A program made the position numbers and the translations under genes. The notes beneath the pieces are model-generated. The model was not told the origin of the DNA and made no database searches. It saw only the letters and a list, made by a program, of their open reading frames with translations. A stretch of 64,000 nucleotides of DNA from Flammeovirga pacifica. GTDB taxonomy: Bacteria; Bacteroidota; Bacteroidia; Cytophagales; Flammeovirgaceae. Positions 34,063 to 42,193 of this stretch are shown in pieces. Every line of letters begins with the position of its first letter. Position 1 is the first letter of the stretch. Location: positions 3,321,902 to 3,385,901 of the forward strand of contig NZ_JRYR02000001.1 of assembly GCF_000807855.2 (NCBI RefSeq), given 5' to 3'.

Positions 34063-36699
34063 TTGAGACTCTACTTCACTACGCTCCTACTTTTATCACC
34101 TTTTATTCTCCTCAGTCAACAATCAAAAGAAGAAAAAAGGCTATATACCACCGCACCTAAAGGCGACAATAACATTACAATAGATGGTGTTTTTGATGAT
34201 GATGCGTGGAATAATGTTGAATGGGCTTCTGATTTCACTCAACGACAACCTATTGATGGTGCTCCACCATCTCAAAAAACAGCTTTCAAAGTAACCTATG
34301 ATGAGAAATACATCTATTTTGCCATTAGAGCGTTCGATACAGCACCTGATAGTATAGTAAAAAGAATGTCTCGTAGAGATGGTTTTGAAGGAGATTTTGT
34401 TGAAGTTAATATTGATTCCTACCATGACCTTACTAACGCATTTTCATTTACTGTAAGTGTTTCAGGCGTTATTGGAGACGAAGCAATTAGTTTAGATGGT
34501 AACAATTGGGATCAAAGTTGGGACCCTATTTGGTGGGCTAAGACAACCGTAGATAATGAGGGTTGGAATGCTGAAATACAAATTCCTCTCTCTCAATTAA
34601 GATTTACCAATAACGATCACCTCACATGGGGATTACAAGTAACACGACGTCTCTTTAGAAAAAATGAACGTTCCTATTGGCAATATATACCTAGAGATGC
34701 CCCTGGTTGGGTACATAATTTTGGGGAACTTACAGGACTTGTAGGTATCAAACCTCAAAAGCAACTCGAAGTAGCTCCTTATGTTTTAGCTAGAAATGAT
34801 AGAGGACCCAAAGAAGAGGGTAATCCATATAAAACAGGATCAGAGTATAGTATTAATGCCGGTGTTGATGGTAAGATTGGTATTACCTCAGACATTACTT
34901 TTGATTTTACTATAAACCCTGATTTTGGTCAAGTTGAAGCTGACCCTTCCCAATTAAACTTATCCACATTTGAAATTTTTCTTCAAGAACGAAGACCTTT
35001 TTTTATTGAAGGAAGAAACACACTTTCATTCAATGCAACTCGATCAAGAGCTGGAGGAAGTTTTTCAAGAGACAATCTGATTTACACAAGACGTATTGGT
35101 AAATCTCCAAGTTATCACCCTAATATTGAAGATGGTCAATACCTAGATCAACCGAATTCTGTACCTATTTTAGGTGCTTACAAACTCACAGGAAAAAATA
35201 AAAAGGGATTTGCTTTTGGTGTGATGCAAAATTTTACTGCACAAACTTCTGCTGAAATAGATACAAATGGCGAAAAGTCGAAAAAAACTGTAGAACCATT
35301 TACAAGTTACCTTGTTGGAAGAGCAACTCAGGATATTAATCAAGGTAACTCTGTTATCGGCGTTGCTTTTACCTCTACCAATAGAAGTATCAGTGATAAT
35401 CACCTAAACTACTTACATAAAAATGCTTACTCTGGTGGTGTCGATTTTCTCCATCAATGGAAAGACAGAGCTTATTACATTCAAGGTAATGTAATGATGA
35501 GTCATGTAGAAGGAGAAACAGAAGCTATCACTAATACACAGAGGTCTGCCAAACACTTTTTCCAAAGACCTGATGCCGATTATGTTTCTGTAGACTCAAC
35601 AGCAACCTCTCTTACCGGAACAGGAGGCTATTTAAAATTTGGCCGTGGAGGCGGTTCTCCTGTTAGATATGAAATTGGAGGAACATGGAGGTCGCCACAA
35701 TTTGAAATTAATGATGTTGGTTTTATGAACCATGCTGACTTAATGGATCAATGGTCACGAGTTTCTTATCAAACATTACAACCTGTTGGAATTTTTAGAG
35801 ACATTAATGCCGCTTTAAGACAATACCTTTATTTCGATTATGGTGGTAACATTACCTATTTAGGATTACATGGTGGCGTAGATTTTCAATTCCAAAACTT
35901 TTGGAGGTTTGAAACGGGAGGGTCTATACAAAGACAAAGACTTAATAACTTTAAGTTAAGAGGTGGCCCTGCCTTTCTAAATCCAAATCGTGAAGAAGTA
36001 TGGTGGAATATTGGAAGTGATGATCGTAAAAAGCTATCCTTTTACTTTGGGAACGAATACAAGTTTACACAGTTCGATGCCGGTGAAAACTTCGATGCAT
36101 GGGTAGGCCTTAATTATCGCCCAATAAATGCGATCGAATTATCTATCAATCCTTTTTTCTCTTATAATTCTGATCATTTACAATACGTAACGACGGAAGA
36201 AAATGGTCGAGGAAATAATTATATCCTTTCAAGAATTGAACAACATACCACTGGGGTAACAATAAGAGCTAATCTGATATTAAGGCCTAACCTTTCTATT
36301 CAATATTATGCTCAACCTTTTGCATCAAAAGGTGACTACTATGATTTTAAAAGAGTAGAACAAGCAAAGGCAAGTAACTACAATGATCGTTTTCACCAGT
36401 TTACAAGTGATGAAATTTCATATAATTCAACCACTGAAGAATATACAGTAATTGATTCTCAAGGAGGAAATTATAATTTTGGTAAACCTGATTTTGATGT
36501 AGTTGAGTTTAACTCTAATCTTGTTTTAAGATGGGAGTACATTCCTGGCTGTACCTTCTTTGCTGTATGGTCTCAAGGTAGAAATGGTCTTCAAGAACCT
36601 TTTAGAGAATTTTCTTTAGATGAAATTGTAGACAATGTGTTTAGTGCACCAGCAAATGATGTGTTTATGCTTAAAGCTACTTATCGATTTAGAAAATAA
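34063..36699 (+). CDS. Outer-membrane DUF5916 protein with N-terminal CBM9-like domain
   Basis: About 878 residues from TTG 34063, which gives a compact signal peptide ending LLSQQ. No in-frame ATG exists before the mature domain; a TTG at 33994 would place 23 extra residues before the signal. The first part (residues about 20-220) is a carbohydrate-binding family 9-like domain (ITIDGVFDDDAWNNVEWAS, YIYFAIRAFDT), followed by the DUF5916 barrel (VGIKPQKQLEVAPYVLAR, FTINPDFGQVEADPSQLNLS, FFIEGRNTLSFN). Such proteins are outer-membrane barrels in Bacteroidota, perhaps binding glycans; function not proven. Confidence 0.8.
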   Translation: MRLYFTTLLLLSPFILLSQQSKEEKRLYTTAPKGDNNITIDGVFDDDAWNNVEWASDFTQRQPIDGAPPSQKTAFKVTYDEKYIYFAIRAFDTAPDSIVKRMSRRDGFEGDFVEVNIDSYHDLTNAFSFTVSVSGVIGDEAISLDGNNWDQSWDPIWWAKTTVDNEGWNAEIQIPLSQLRFTNNDHLTWGLQVTRRLFRKNERSYWQYIPRDAPGWVHNFGELTGLVGIKPQKQLEVAPYVLARNDRGPKEEGNPYKTGSEYSINAGVDGKIGITSDITFDFTINPDFGQVEADPSQLNLSTFEIFLQERRPFFIEGRNTLSFNATRSRAGGSFSRDNLIYTRRIGKSPSYHPNIEDGQYLDQPNSVPILGAYKLTGKNKKGFAFGVMQNFTAQTSAEIDTNGEKSKKTVEPFTSYLVGRATQDINQGNSVIGVAFTSTNRSISDNHLNYLHKNAYSGGVDFLHQWKDRAYYIQGNVMMSHVEGETEAITNTQRSAKHFFQRPDADYVSVDSTATSLTGTGGYLKFGRGGGSPVRYEIGGTWRSPQFEINDVGFMNHADLMDQWSRVSYQTLQPVGIFRDINAALRQYLYFDYGGNITYLGLHGGVDFQFQNFWRFETGGSIQRQRLNNFKLRGGPAFLNPNREEVWWNIGSDDRKKLSFYFGNEYKFTQFDAGENFDAWVGLNYRPINAIELSINPFFSYNSDHLQYVTTEENGRGNNYILSRIEQHTTGVTIRANLILRPNLSIQYYAQPFASKGDYYDFKRVEQAKASNYNDRFHQFTSDEISYNSTTEEYTVIDSQGGNYNFGKPDFDVVEFNSNLVLRWEYIPGCTFFAVWSQGRNGLQEPFREFSLDEIVDNVFSAPANDVFMLKATYRFRK

Positions 36700-36705
36700 G
36701 CCTGA

Positions 36706-37524
36706 TTATACTGCTTGTTTATTCTCGATTTTCATCAATTCACAAAGGTCTTCATCTATTAATAAATGGCCCTTGGGCAATTGATGAAACTTTACATTGT
36801 TAAGCTTTGATGAAAACTGAATAGCTCCATCCATAATAATCACCTCATCTCTTTCTCCAAAATACATTTCTACAGGGATATTCTGTTCATTTAAAGATTG
36901 AATAATTTCTGATAAATCTGGCTTCATGAACCTTGAAGAGGTCGCTACCCCAAAAAATCTTCTTCTTTGTTTTTTTGTTTCAAAATGATTGACAAAAAAG
37001 TCGTATAAAAACTTAGACAACCACCCCCGTCTATAAATAAAACCTACAAGCTTAAACATTACTTTGGGAAATCTCATTAAAACCATCATTAATTCGATAT
37101 ACCATCTAGGTAATTTTGATACATCATATAAAGTATGTGTTTTTAAACCATCTGAGGCACATAAAATCAATCGATCAATTTTATGAGAAAAATAACGTTG
37201 ATAACAATATAAACTGATCTTCCCTCCCATACTATAGCCTAAAAGACTAAATCTCTCCTTATTATATTTCTGTAGAATGAGTCGAATAATACGATGAATA
37301 TTTCTAGAAGAAAATCTTGATGGAATCCATTCAGTTTCTCCATGAAAAGGCAAAGAAAAGGCGACCATGGTATGTGTTTTTACCCATGCTGGAGCAATAT
37401 GTCGAAACAATGATGCATTATCACTAAAACCGTGAATACAAATCAACAACTGTTCTCCATGGCCAAACTCTAAACATTCTATGTTTCCTTCTTCTAAGGT
37501 GAGGTAAAATTGGGTGCCTTCCAC
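36706..37524 (-). CDS. Alpha/beta hydrolase
   Basis: A 272-residue hydrolase-fold protein. The oxyanion block is ICIHGFSDN (28-36), the nucleophile elbow GYSMGG (S98 at 96-101), and later GERDEV and the histidine of KGHLLIDE complete the triad. The start is GTG 37524; an in-frame stop at 37555 limits extension. No signal peptide. Substrate unknown. Ends 6 bp from the converging DUF5916 gene. Confidence 0.8.
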   Translation of the reverse strand: MEGTQFYLTLEEGNIECLEFGHGEQLLICIHGFSDNASLFRHIAPAWVKTHTMVAFSLPFHGETEWIPSRFSSRNIHRIIRLILQKYNKERFSLLGYSMGGKISLYCYQRYFSHKIDRLILCASDGLKTHTLYDVSKLPRWYIELMMVLMRFPKVMFKLVGFIYRRGWLSKFLYDFFVNHFETKKQRRRFFGVATSSRFMKPDLSEIIQSLNEQNIPVEMYFGERDEVIIMDGAIQFSSKLNNVKFHQLPKGHLLIDEDLCELMKIENKQAV

Positions 37525-37670
37525 TTTGTAATGAGATAATAATTGAATGAATCTTCATTTTAATGAATTATTCTCAGTTATCGAAATATTTTATCTAAAT
37601 CTGAGGAATACAACACTTTATGTATCTAATATTTTTTATTGAACTCAGGTTAGTAGGAAATTCAGCATAA

Positions 37671-37700
37671 AAAAAAGAGGTATCCACAAGGAATACCTCT
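37671..37700 (-). terminator. Terminator of rplY
   Basis: Arms AGAGGTATCC (37676-37685) and GGAATACCTCT (37690-37700) form a GC-containing stem with one bulge; the A run at 37669-37676 is a T tract on the minus strand. Confidence 0.8.
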
Positions 37701-37723
37701 CTTTATTATAACATAGGTTATAA

Positions 37724-38308
37724 TTATTCTGCAGATTCGTCTGCTGAATCCATTGCTGAACGTAACGCTCTTGGAATAGCAATTGAACCAACTGTAACTG
37801 AATCGTGATAAAGGATTTCGTAATCTTTTGCTTCGATAGCTCCAACACGAACTGATTGACCCAATTCTAAACCTTGGATAGATACTTCAACGTTTTCAGG
37901 CATGTTAGCAGGAAGTGCTTTAACTTTGATTTTTCTAAGTTTAGCAACTAACTTACCACCAGTTAGCATACCTGGAGAAGAACCTACGAATTTCACAGGA
38001 ACTTCCATTTTGATTTCTTTAGAATCATTTAATTCTAAGAAGTCAACGTGTAAGATCACCTCTGAAATAGGGTGTAATTGGTAGTCTTGTAAGATCGCTT
38101 TTTTCTCTACACCTTCAATATTGATGTTTACGAAACATACTTCTGGAGTATAGATAATGTCTTTGAACAAGTACATTGGTACTGCGAAGTGAATTGGCTC
38201 CTCTCCACCGTAAATTACACATGGAGCTAAACCTTCCGCTCTCAAATCTTTAGCTGCTTTTTTACCTAAAGTCTCACGCTTGTAACCAATGATTTCTACA
38301 GTTTTCAT
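37724..38308 (-). CDS. rplY: 50S ribosomal protein L25/general stress protein Ctc
   Basis: A 194-residue L25 of the long CTC type: an N-terminal 5S-rRNA-binding domain (1 to about 90, including KRETLGKKAAKDLRAEGLAP and YGGEEPIHF) and a C-terminal TL5 domain (about 98-180), ending in an acidic tail (DSADESAE). Monocistronic. A 5' leader of roughly 118 nt is predicted. The next gene upstream, prs, is the usual neighbour of rplY in many bacteria and is on the same strand. Confidence 0.95.
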   Translation of the reverse strand: MKTVEIIGYKRETLGKKAAKDLRAEGLAPCVIYGGEEPIHFAVPMYLFKDIIYTPEVCFVNINIEGVEKKAILQDYQLHPISEVILHVDFLELNDSKEIKMEVPVKFVGSSPGMLTGGKLVAKLRKIKVKALPANMPENVEVSIQGLELGQSVRVGAIEAKDYEILYHDSVTVGSIAIPRALRSAMDSADESAE

Positions 38309-38329
38309 CGTCTTTTTTAATTATAAAGT

Positions 38330-38441
38330 AAAACATGTTATAAACGCTTTGGTACTTGATCCTCCCTTACTCGAAAGTAGACCCCATCCCAAAACATGTT
38401 ACTTAGATTCTTCAATAAAGAAAAATCAGCGTGCAAAAGTA
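38330..38441 (-). promoter_or_regulatory. rplY leader with repeated AAAACATGTTA and -7 element
   Basis: On the minus strand TACTTTTG (38434-38441) fits the -7 consensus. The leader contains AAAACATGTTA twice (38330-38340 and 38391-38401, core AACATGTT palindromic) and a short hairpin TACT-TTCG-AGTA (38368-38379) between them. It may be a regulatory leader; pairing of the two repeats with each other is possible. Confidence 0.4.
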
Positions 38442-38490
38442 CTAAATTATTCTTGAACTTAAAAAGTATTGTCGAAACTTATTAACAACA

Positions 38491-38530
38491 AAAAGGCTAT
38501 TTACCAACAAGTTAAGTTAGTAAATAGCCT
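38491..38530 (-). terminator. Terminator of prs
   Basis: An 11-bp stem (38494-38504 / 38520-38530) with a 15-nt loop; the A run at 38490-38494 becomes a T tract on the minus strand. Confidence 0.65.
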
Positions 38531-38555
38531 AATTTATAGTCTGTAATTCGTTATT

Positions 38556-39479
38556 CTAGATGAATAAAGAACTAATTGATTCGTGATCTTGAATCTTTCT
38601 AATTGCTTTAGCAAAAAGCTCCGCAACAGATAAGATATGAATTTTCTCTCTGTTTTCTACAGGAAGAGTATCTGTTACCACTAATTCTTCTAAACAAGAT
38701 GCTGCTACTCTATCATATGCAGGACCAGAAAGAACACCATGAGTACAAATAGCTCTCACAGATTTCGCTCCTTTTTCCATAATGATTTCAGCTGCATTAC
38801 AAAGTGTACCTGCTGTATCAGCCAAGTCGTCGATAAGGATAACATCTTTACCTTCAACATCACCGATTACTTGCATAGAAGCTACTTCATTTGCTCTTTC
38901 TCTGTGTTTATCACACATAACGATATCTGCTTTGAAGTGTTTTGCATAAGATCTTGCTCTTTTAGCACCTCCAACATCAGGAGAAGCAAAAGTTAAGTTC
39001 TCTAAGCCTAAGCTTTCGATATAAGGTACAAAAATAGGTGAAGACTGTAGGTGAACTACTGGAATATCAAAGAAACCTTGAATTTGGTCTGCGTGAAGTT
39101 CGCAAGTGACCACACGTGTAGCACCAGAAGCAGTTAATAAATTAGCAATCAATTTTGCTCCAATACCAACTCTTGGCTTATCTTTTCTGTCTTGACGAGC
39201 ATATCCAAAGTAAGGTAATAAAACCGTTACTGTAGAAGCCGAAGCTCTTTTAGCTGCATCAATAAGTAATAATAACTCCAATAAGTTATCTGCAGGAGGA
39301 CAAGTTGATTGAATGATGAAAACATCACAACCTCTTACAGATTCGTTAAAGTGAGTTGAGATTTCGCCATCGCTGAATCGTTGAAGAACAACGTCACCCA
39401 ATGATTTACCATATGCGTGAGCGATTTTACTGGCTAGATATTCTGTTCCGGATGCGGAGAAGATTTTAACTGAAGACAT
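38556..39479 (-). CDS. prs: Ribose-phosphate pyrophosphokinase (PRPP synthetase)
   Basis: A 307-residue enzyme making PRPP from ribose-5-phosphate and ATP. The blocks SVRGCDVFIIQSTCPPADN, YFGYARQDRKDKPR, CELHADQIQGFF and SPDVGGAKRARSYAKHF are plain; the PRPP loop is DDLADTAGTL. Length fits the family. It sits upstream of rplY but with separate promoter and terminator. A -7-like box lies 80 bp upstream. Confidence 0.97.
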   Translation of the reverse strand: MSSVKIFSASGTEYLASKIAHAYGKSLGDVVLQRFSDGEISTHFNESVRGCDVFIIQSTCPPADNLLELLLLIDAAKRASASTVTVLLPYFGYARQDRKDKPRVGIGAKLIANLLTASGATRVVTCELHADQIQGFFDIPVVHLQSSPIFVPYIESLGLENLTFASPDVGGAKRARSYAKHFKADIVMCDKHRERANEVASMQVIGDVEGKDVILIDDLADTAGTLCNAAEIIMEKGAKSVRAICTHGVLSGPAYDRVAASCLEELVVTDTLPVENREKIHILSVAELFAKAIRKIQDHESISSLFI

Positions 39480-39559
39480 CAGTATATTTTTTGTGGTACA
39501 CTATCTAATATTATTCACACATTACTTCGTTTAAAAACGGAGGTAGTATGCTAATGCCA

Positions 39560-39567
39560 CAAATTTA
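39560..39567 (-). promoter_or_regulatory. -7 element (TAAATTTG) of prs
   Basis: Minus-strand TAAATTTG fits TAnnTTTG, giving a predicted leader of about 70 nt; no clear -33 element. Confidence 0.4.
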
Positions 39568-39610
39568 AAATAAACATCCTTAAATCTTGTATTCATTTTA
39601 ATTTTTTAAA

Positions 39611-39641
39611 TTAAAAAAGGCAATCTGTGTCAGATTACCTT
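39611..39641 (-). terminator. Terminator of the small secreted protein gene
   Basis: Arms 39617-39627 and 39631-39641 pair with a single mismatch around a 3-nt loop; the A run before it is a T tract on the minus strand. Confidence 0.6.
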
Positions 39642-39677
39642 AATAATTAAAGAGTTATGATAATATGTTTAGGCGAA

Positions 39678-40064
39678 TTAATCTCTTAAAACATAATAAT
39701 ACGTCCCTTCGGATGACATGATCAAATCAGCTTTTTTAGCAATTTGATCCAAATCCACGTTATGAACATCTCCATTATGATAGTGAACTAATCTAAAATC
39801 TTCGGCACTGTAGACATAAACTTCAGATACTTTAGTTGTTTCTTCTAATAGCGCTTCGTCTTCAATATGGCTTGCTAATCCCCAATTCAATTCACTTATA
39901 GTTTTCTCTAAGCTCATAGTGTACTGAGGTCCTAACATTTCTAGAATTAAATATTCATCTTGTGAATACTCTTCAGCATTTAGTTTTTTAATTTCATCGG
40001 TTTGTGCAAATAGCATACTGCTCATCAATATCAGTAATGCAGTGCAGATGGCTTTTGGTTTCAT
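39678..40064 (-). CDS. Small secreted protein, unknown
   Basis: A 128-residue protein with a signal peptide (1-21, ending MLFAQ). The mature part is acidic and has no motif that I recognise; a middle part (EVYVYSAEDFRLVHYHNGDV) and a C-terminal Ser/Tyr-rich strand suggest a small alpha/beta fold. It ends at its own terminator. It is probably periplasmic. Function unknown. Confidence 0.65.
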   Translation of the reverse strand: MKPKAICTALLILMSSMLFAQTDEIKKLNAEEYSQDEYLILEMLGPQYTMSLEKTISELNWGLASHIEDEALLEETTKVSEVYVYSAEDFRLVHYHNGDVHNVDLDQIAKKADLIMSSEGTYYYVLRD

Positions 40065-40252
40065 GGTAGTAATGTTTTTGGTTGAGAATATATTATTATA
40101 CGTGTCGTAAATAGCTTTAGGTATATATTTTTATTAATCTACGTGTAAGTTCTGTTTCAACTTTCTATACTTTAAAATATGTTAATTTTATCAAAAAAGC
40201 AAGTTTTATATGTAATTAATACACTTTTTAACAATACCTATTTTAAACACTT

Positions 40253-41134
40253 TTATCGGTTTATTTGTAATCCTCCTGAGTGTAGACATAAAATGTGTTT
40301 TCCTTTTTCAAAGAATCCTTTTTTAATTAGGTCTATTACTCCAAACATCATTTTACCTGTATATATTCTCTCTAATTCAATGTGATGTTTATGATGAAAT
40401 TCATTCATAAAATCGATTAATTCTGGTTTTTTCTTAGCATATCCCCCAAAATGATAATGGGTATTTAAAGTCCAATCAACTTTTTCTTCCACAAAGCTTT
40501 CTTTGATAAACTCTTTGATATCATCGTACAAAAATTCTCCGCCTTTTAATGCAGGAAACCCAATTACTTTCGTGTCACTATCTAACGATGTAATTAAGCC
40601 CGCCAAAGTACCTCCTGTTCCGCAAGCAGCACAAACATAATCTACTCTTTCATCAAAAGCATTGATTTCTTCTCCCAGTTCAGCCACTCCTTTTAAGGCA
40701 AAACTATTAGAACCTCCCATTGGTGCCATATAAAAATCACCTAACTCTTTTTTCAACCTCGGAATCTGTTCTTTATAATTTCTAAATGATGTACGGTCCA
40801 TGTAGACCAACTTCATACCTTGTTCCGTCGCAAATTTTAAAGTAGGGTTTAAGGGTAAATGTTCCTCGCCTCTAATAACTCCAATAGTATTCAACCCATA
40901 AAGCTTCCCTGCCGCAGCAAAAGCATGAATATGGTTAGAATAAGCTCCTCCAAATGTGAGAATTGTTTGATAACCTTCTTTTTTGGCTTGAAGTAAATTG
41001 TACTTTAATTTCCTCCATTTATTTCCCGATACCTCAGGATGTGTTAAATCGTCTCTTTTAATAAAAAGACGAACCCCATTCTCATCCAGAATGGGGCTCT
41101 TTATTTCTTGTATCGGTGTATTTTCCTTAATCAA
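40253..41134 (-). CDS. PLP-dependent ACC deaminase/D-cysteine desulfhydrase family protein
   Basis: A 293-residue fold-type II pyridoxal-phosphate enzyme. FIKRDDLTHPEVSGNKWRKL carries the PLP lysine (K39 in SGNKWRK) and GGAYSNHIHAFAAAGK follows, both typical of this family; a glycine-rich phosphate loop (CGTGGTLAG) is also present. D-cysteine desulfhydrase activity is more likely than ACC deamination in a marine bacterium, but cannot be fixed by eye. The start is TTG 41134; there is no in-frame ATG near and an in-frame stop at 41153. Confidence 0.82.
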   Translation of the reverse strand: MIKENTPIQEIKSPILDENGVRLFIKRDDLTHPEVSGNKWRKLKYNLLQAKKEGYQTILTFGGAYSNHIHAFAAAGKLYGLNTIGVIRGEEHLPLNPTLKFATEQGMKLVYMDRTSFRNYKEQIPRLKKELGDFYMAPMGGSNSFALKGVAELGEEINAFDERVDYVCAACGTGGTLAGLITSLDSDTKVIGFPALKGGEFLYDDIKEFIKESFVEEKVDWTLNTHYHFGGYAKKKPELIDFMNEFHHKHHIELERIYTGKMMFGVIDLIKKGFFEKGKHILCLHSGGLQINR

Positions 41135-41206
41135 GATTTTTTTATTGAAAAGTTAAAAATGAAAAACGAATCATAGATCTTGTATAAGTAATTATAATTC
41201 TAATAA

Positions 41207-41749
41207 TTATTTCACCGATTCGATTACAAAATTATGGTTAGTATAAATACAGATATCTGCAGCAATACTTAATCCTTCTCTCACCATTTCTTCTGCAGAC
41301 ATATCAGGCGCATGCTTCTTAAGCGCCAAAGCAGCTGATTGTGCATACATACTACCTGAACCAATAGCAGCAATATCATGATCTGGCTCAATCACATCAC
41401 CTGTTCCTGAAATAATTAGTACATCGTTAATGTCTGCAACAATCATCATTGCTTCTAATTTTCTAAGGTAACGGTCTGTTCTCCAATCTTTCGCCAACTC
41501 AATTGCAGCTCTTTTCATATTGTTTTCACCAAAAGCATTTAATTTTTCTTGAAAACGCTCCATTAATGTAAAGGCATCTGCAGTAGAACCTGCAAAACCA
41601 CATAGGATTTTACCTCCCATTAAAGTTCTTACCTTTTTCACATTACTTTTGGCTACAGTATTACCAAAAGTAGCTTGTCCATCTGCTCCTAATGCCACTT
41701 TACCATCTTTTTTGATAGCAAGGACGGTGGTTGATCTAAATTTTTCCAT
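41207..41749 (-). CDS. hslV: ATP-dependent protease subunit HslV
   Basis: A 180-residue peptidase of the HslUV complex. The N-terminal threonine nucleophile is in RSTTVLAIKKDGKVALGADG (T7 after removal of the leader); AIGSGSMYAQSAALAL is the conserved later block. A short propeptide (MEKFRS) precedes the threonine. The ATPase gene hslU is not adjacent. Two genes of the minus strand, this one and the PLP enzyme, are 72 bp apart. Confidence 0.95.
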   Translation of the reverse strand: MEKFRSTTVLAIKKDGKVALGADGQATFGNTVAKSNVKKVRTLMGGKILCGFAGSTADAFTLMERFQEKLNAFGENNMKRAAIELAKDWRTDRYLRKLEAMMIVADINDVLIISGTGDVIEPDHDIAAIGSGSMYAQSAALALKKHAPDMSAEEMVREGLSIAADICIYTNHNFVIESVK

Positions 41750-42193
41750 GATATATAAATAAGATATGTATTTCTTCTAGTTATAAGACAAATAATAGGT
41801 CTTTTGATTAAGCTATTGAAGTTAAGAGACAATTTCCAAAGTTCAACAAACTCCACCTTATTATTTTTTATTGATAGACACTCATCAATAAATGTCCCAT
41901 TAAAAGATAACTCGACAAATTGTCAGATTTCTTGATAATTCCATCAATTAATATCTTGATTCATCTATAAACAAGGACGTTTTTGTCATACATTAATGAA
42001 CGGTATCATTATAAAATACGTGATTTTTTATCACATTGATCAAAATAGTTATGATTTTCATGTTGTCTTTGAATACTCTCAATTATTTCAAGTATTTTCA
42101 TCTTTTATTAAAACTATCGCCCCTATGAAATATTAATTTCTAGTCCACGCTCGTTTTAAAATAAACATTACCTAGAATTCTATTATACATCCG
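41750..42193. other. Divergent gene-free region between hslV and the M1 aminopeptidase
   Basis: This 444-bp region contains TTTATTGAT/ATCAATAAA (41867-41875 / 41884-41892, 8-nt loop), GACAA-A-TTGTC near 41920, and GTGAT/ATCAC at about 42022-42036. I see no exact promoter and no coding frame. The repeats may be regulator sites or hairpins in the two leaders. Confidence 0.35.
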
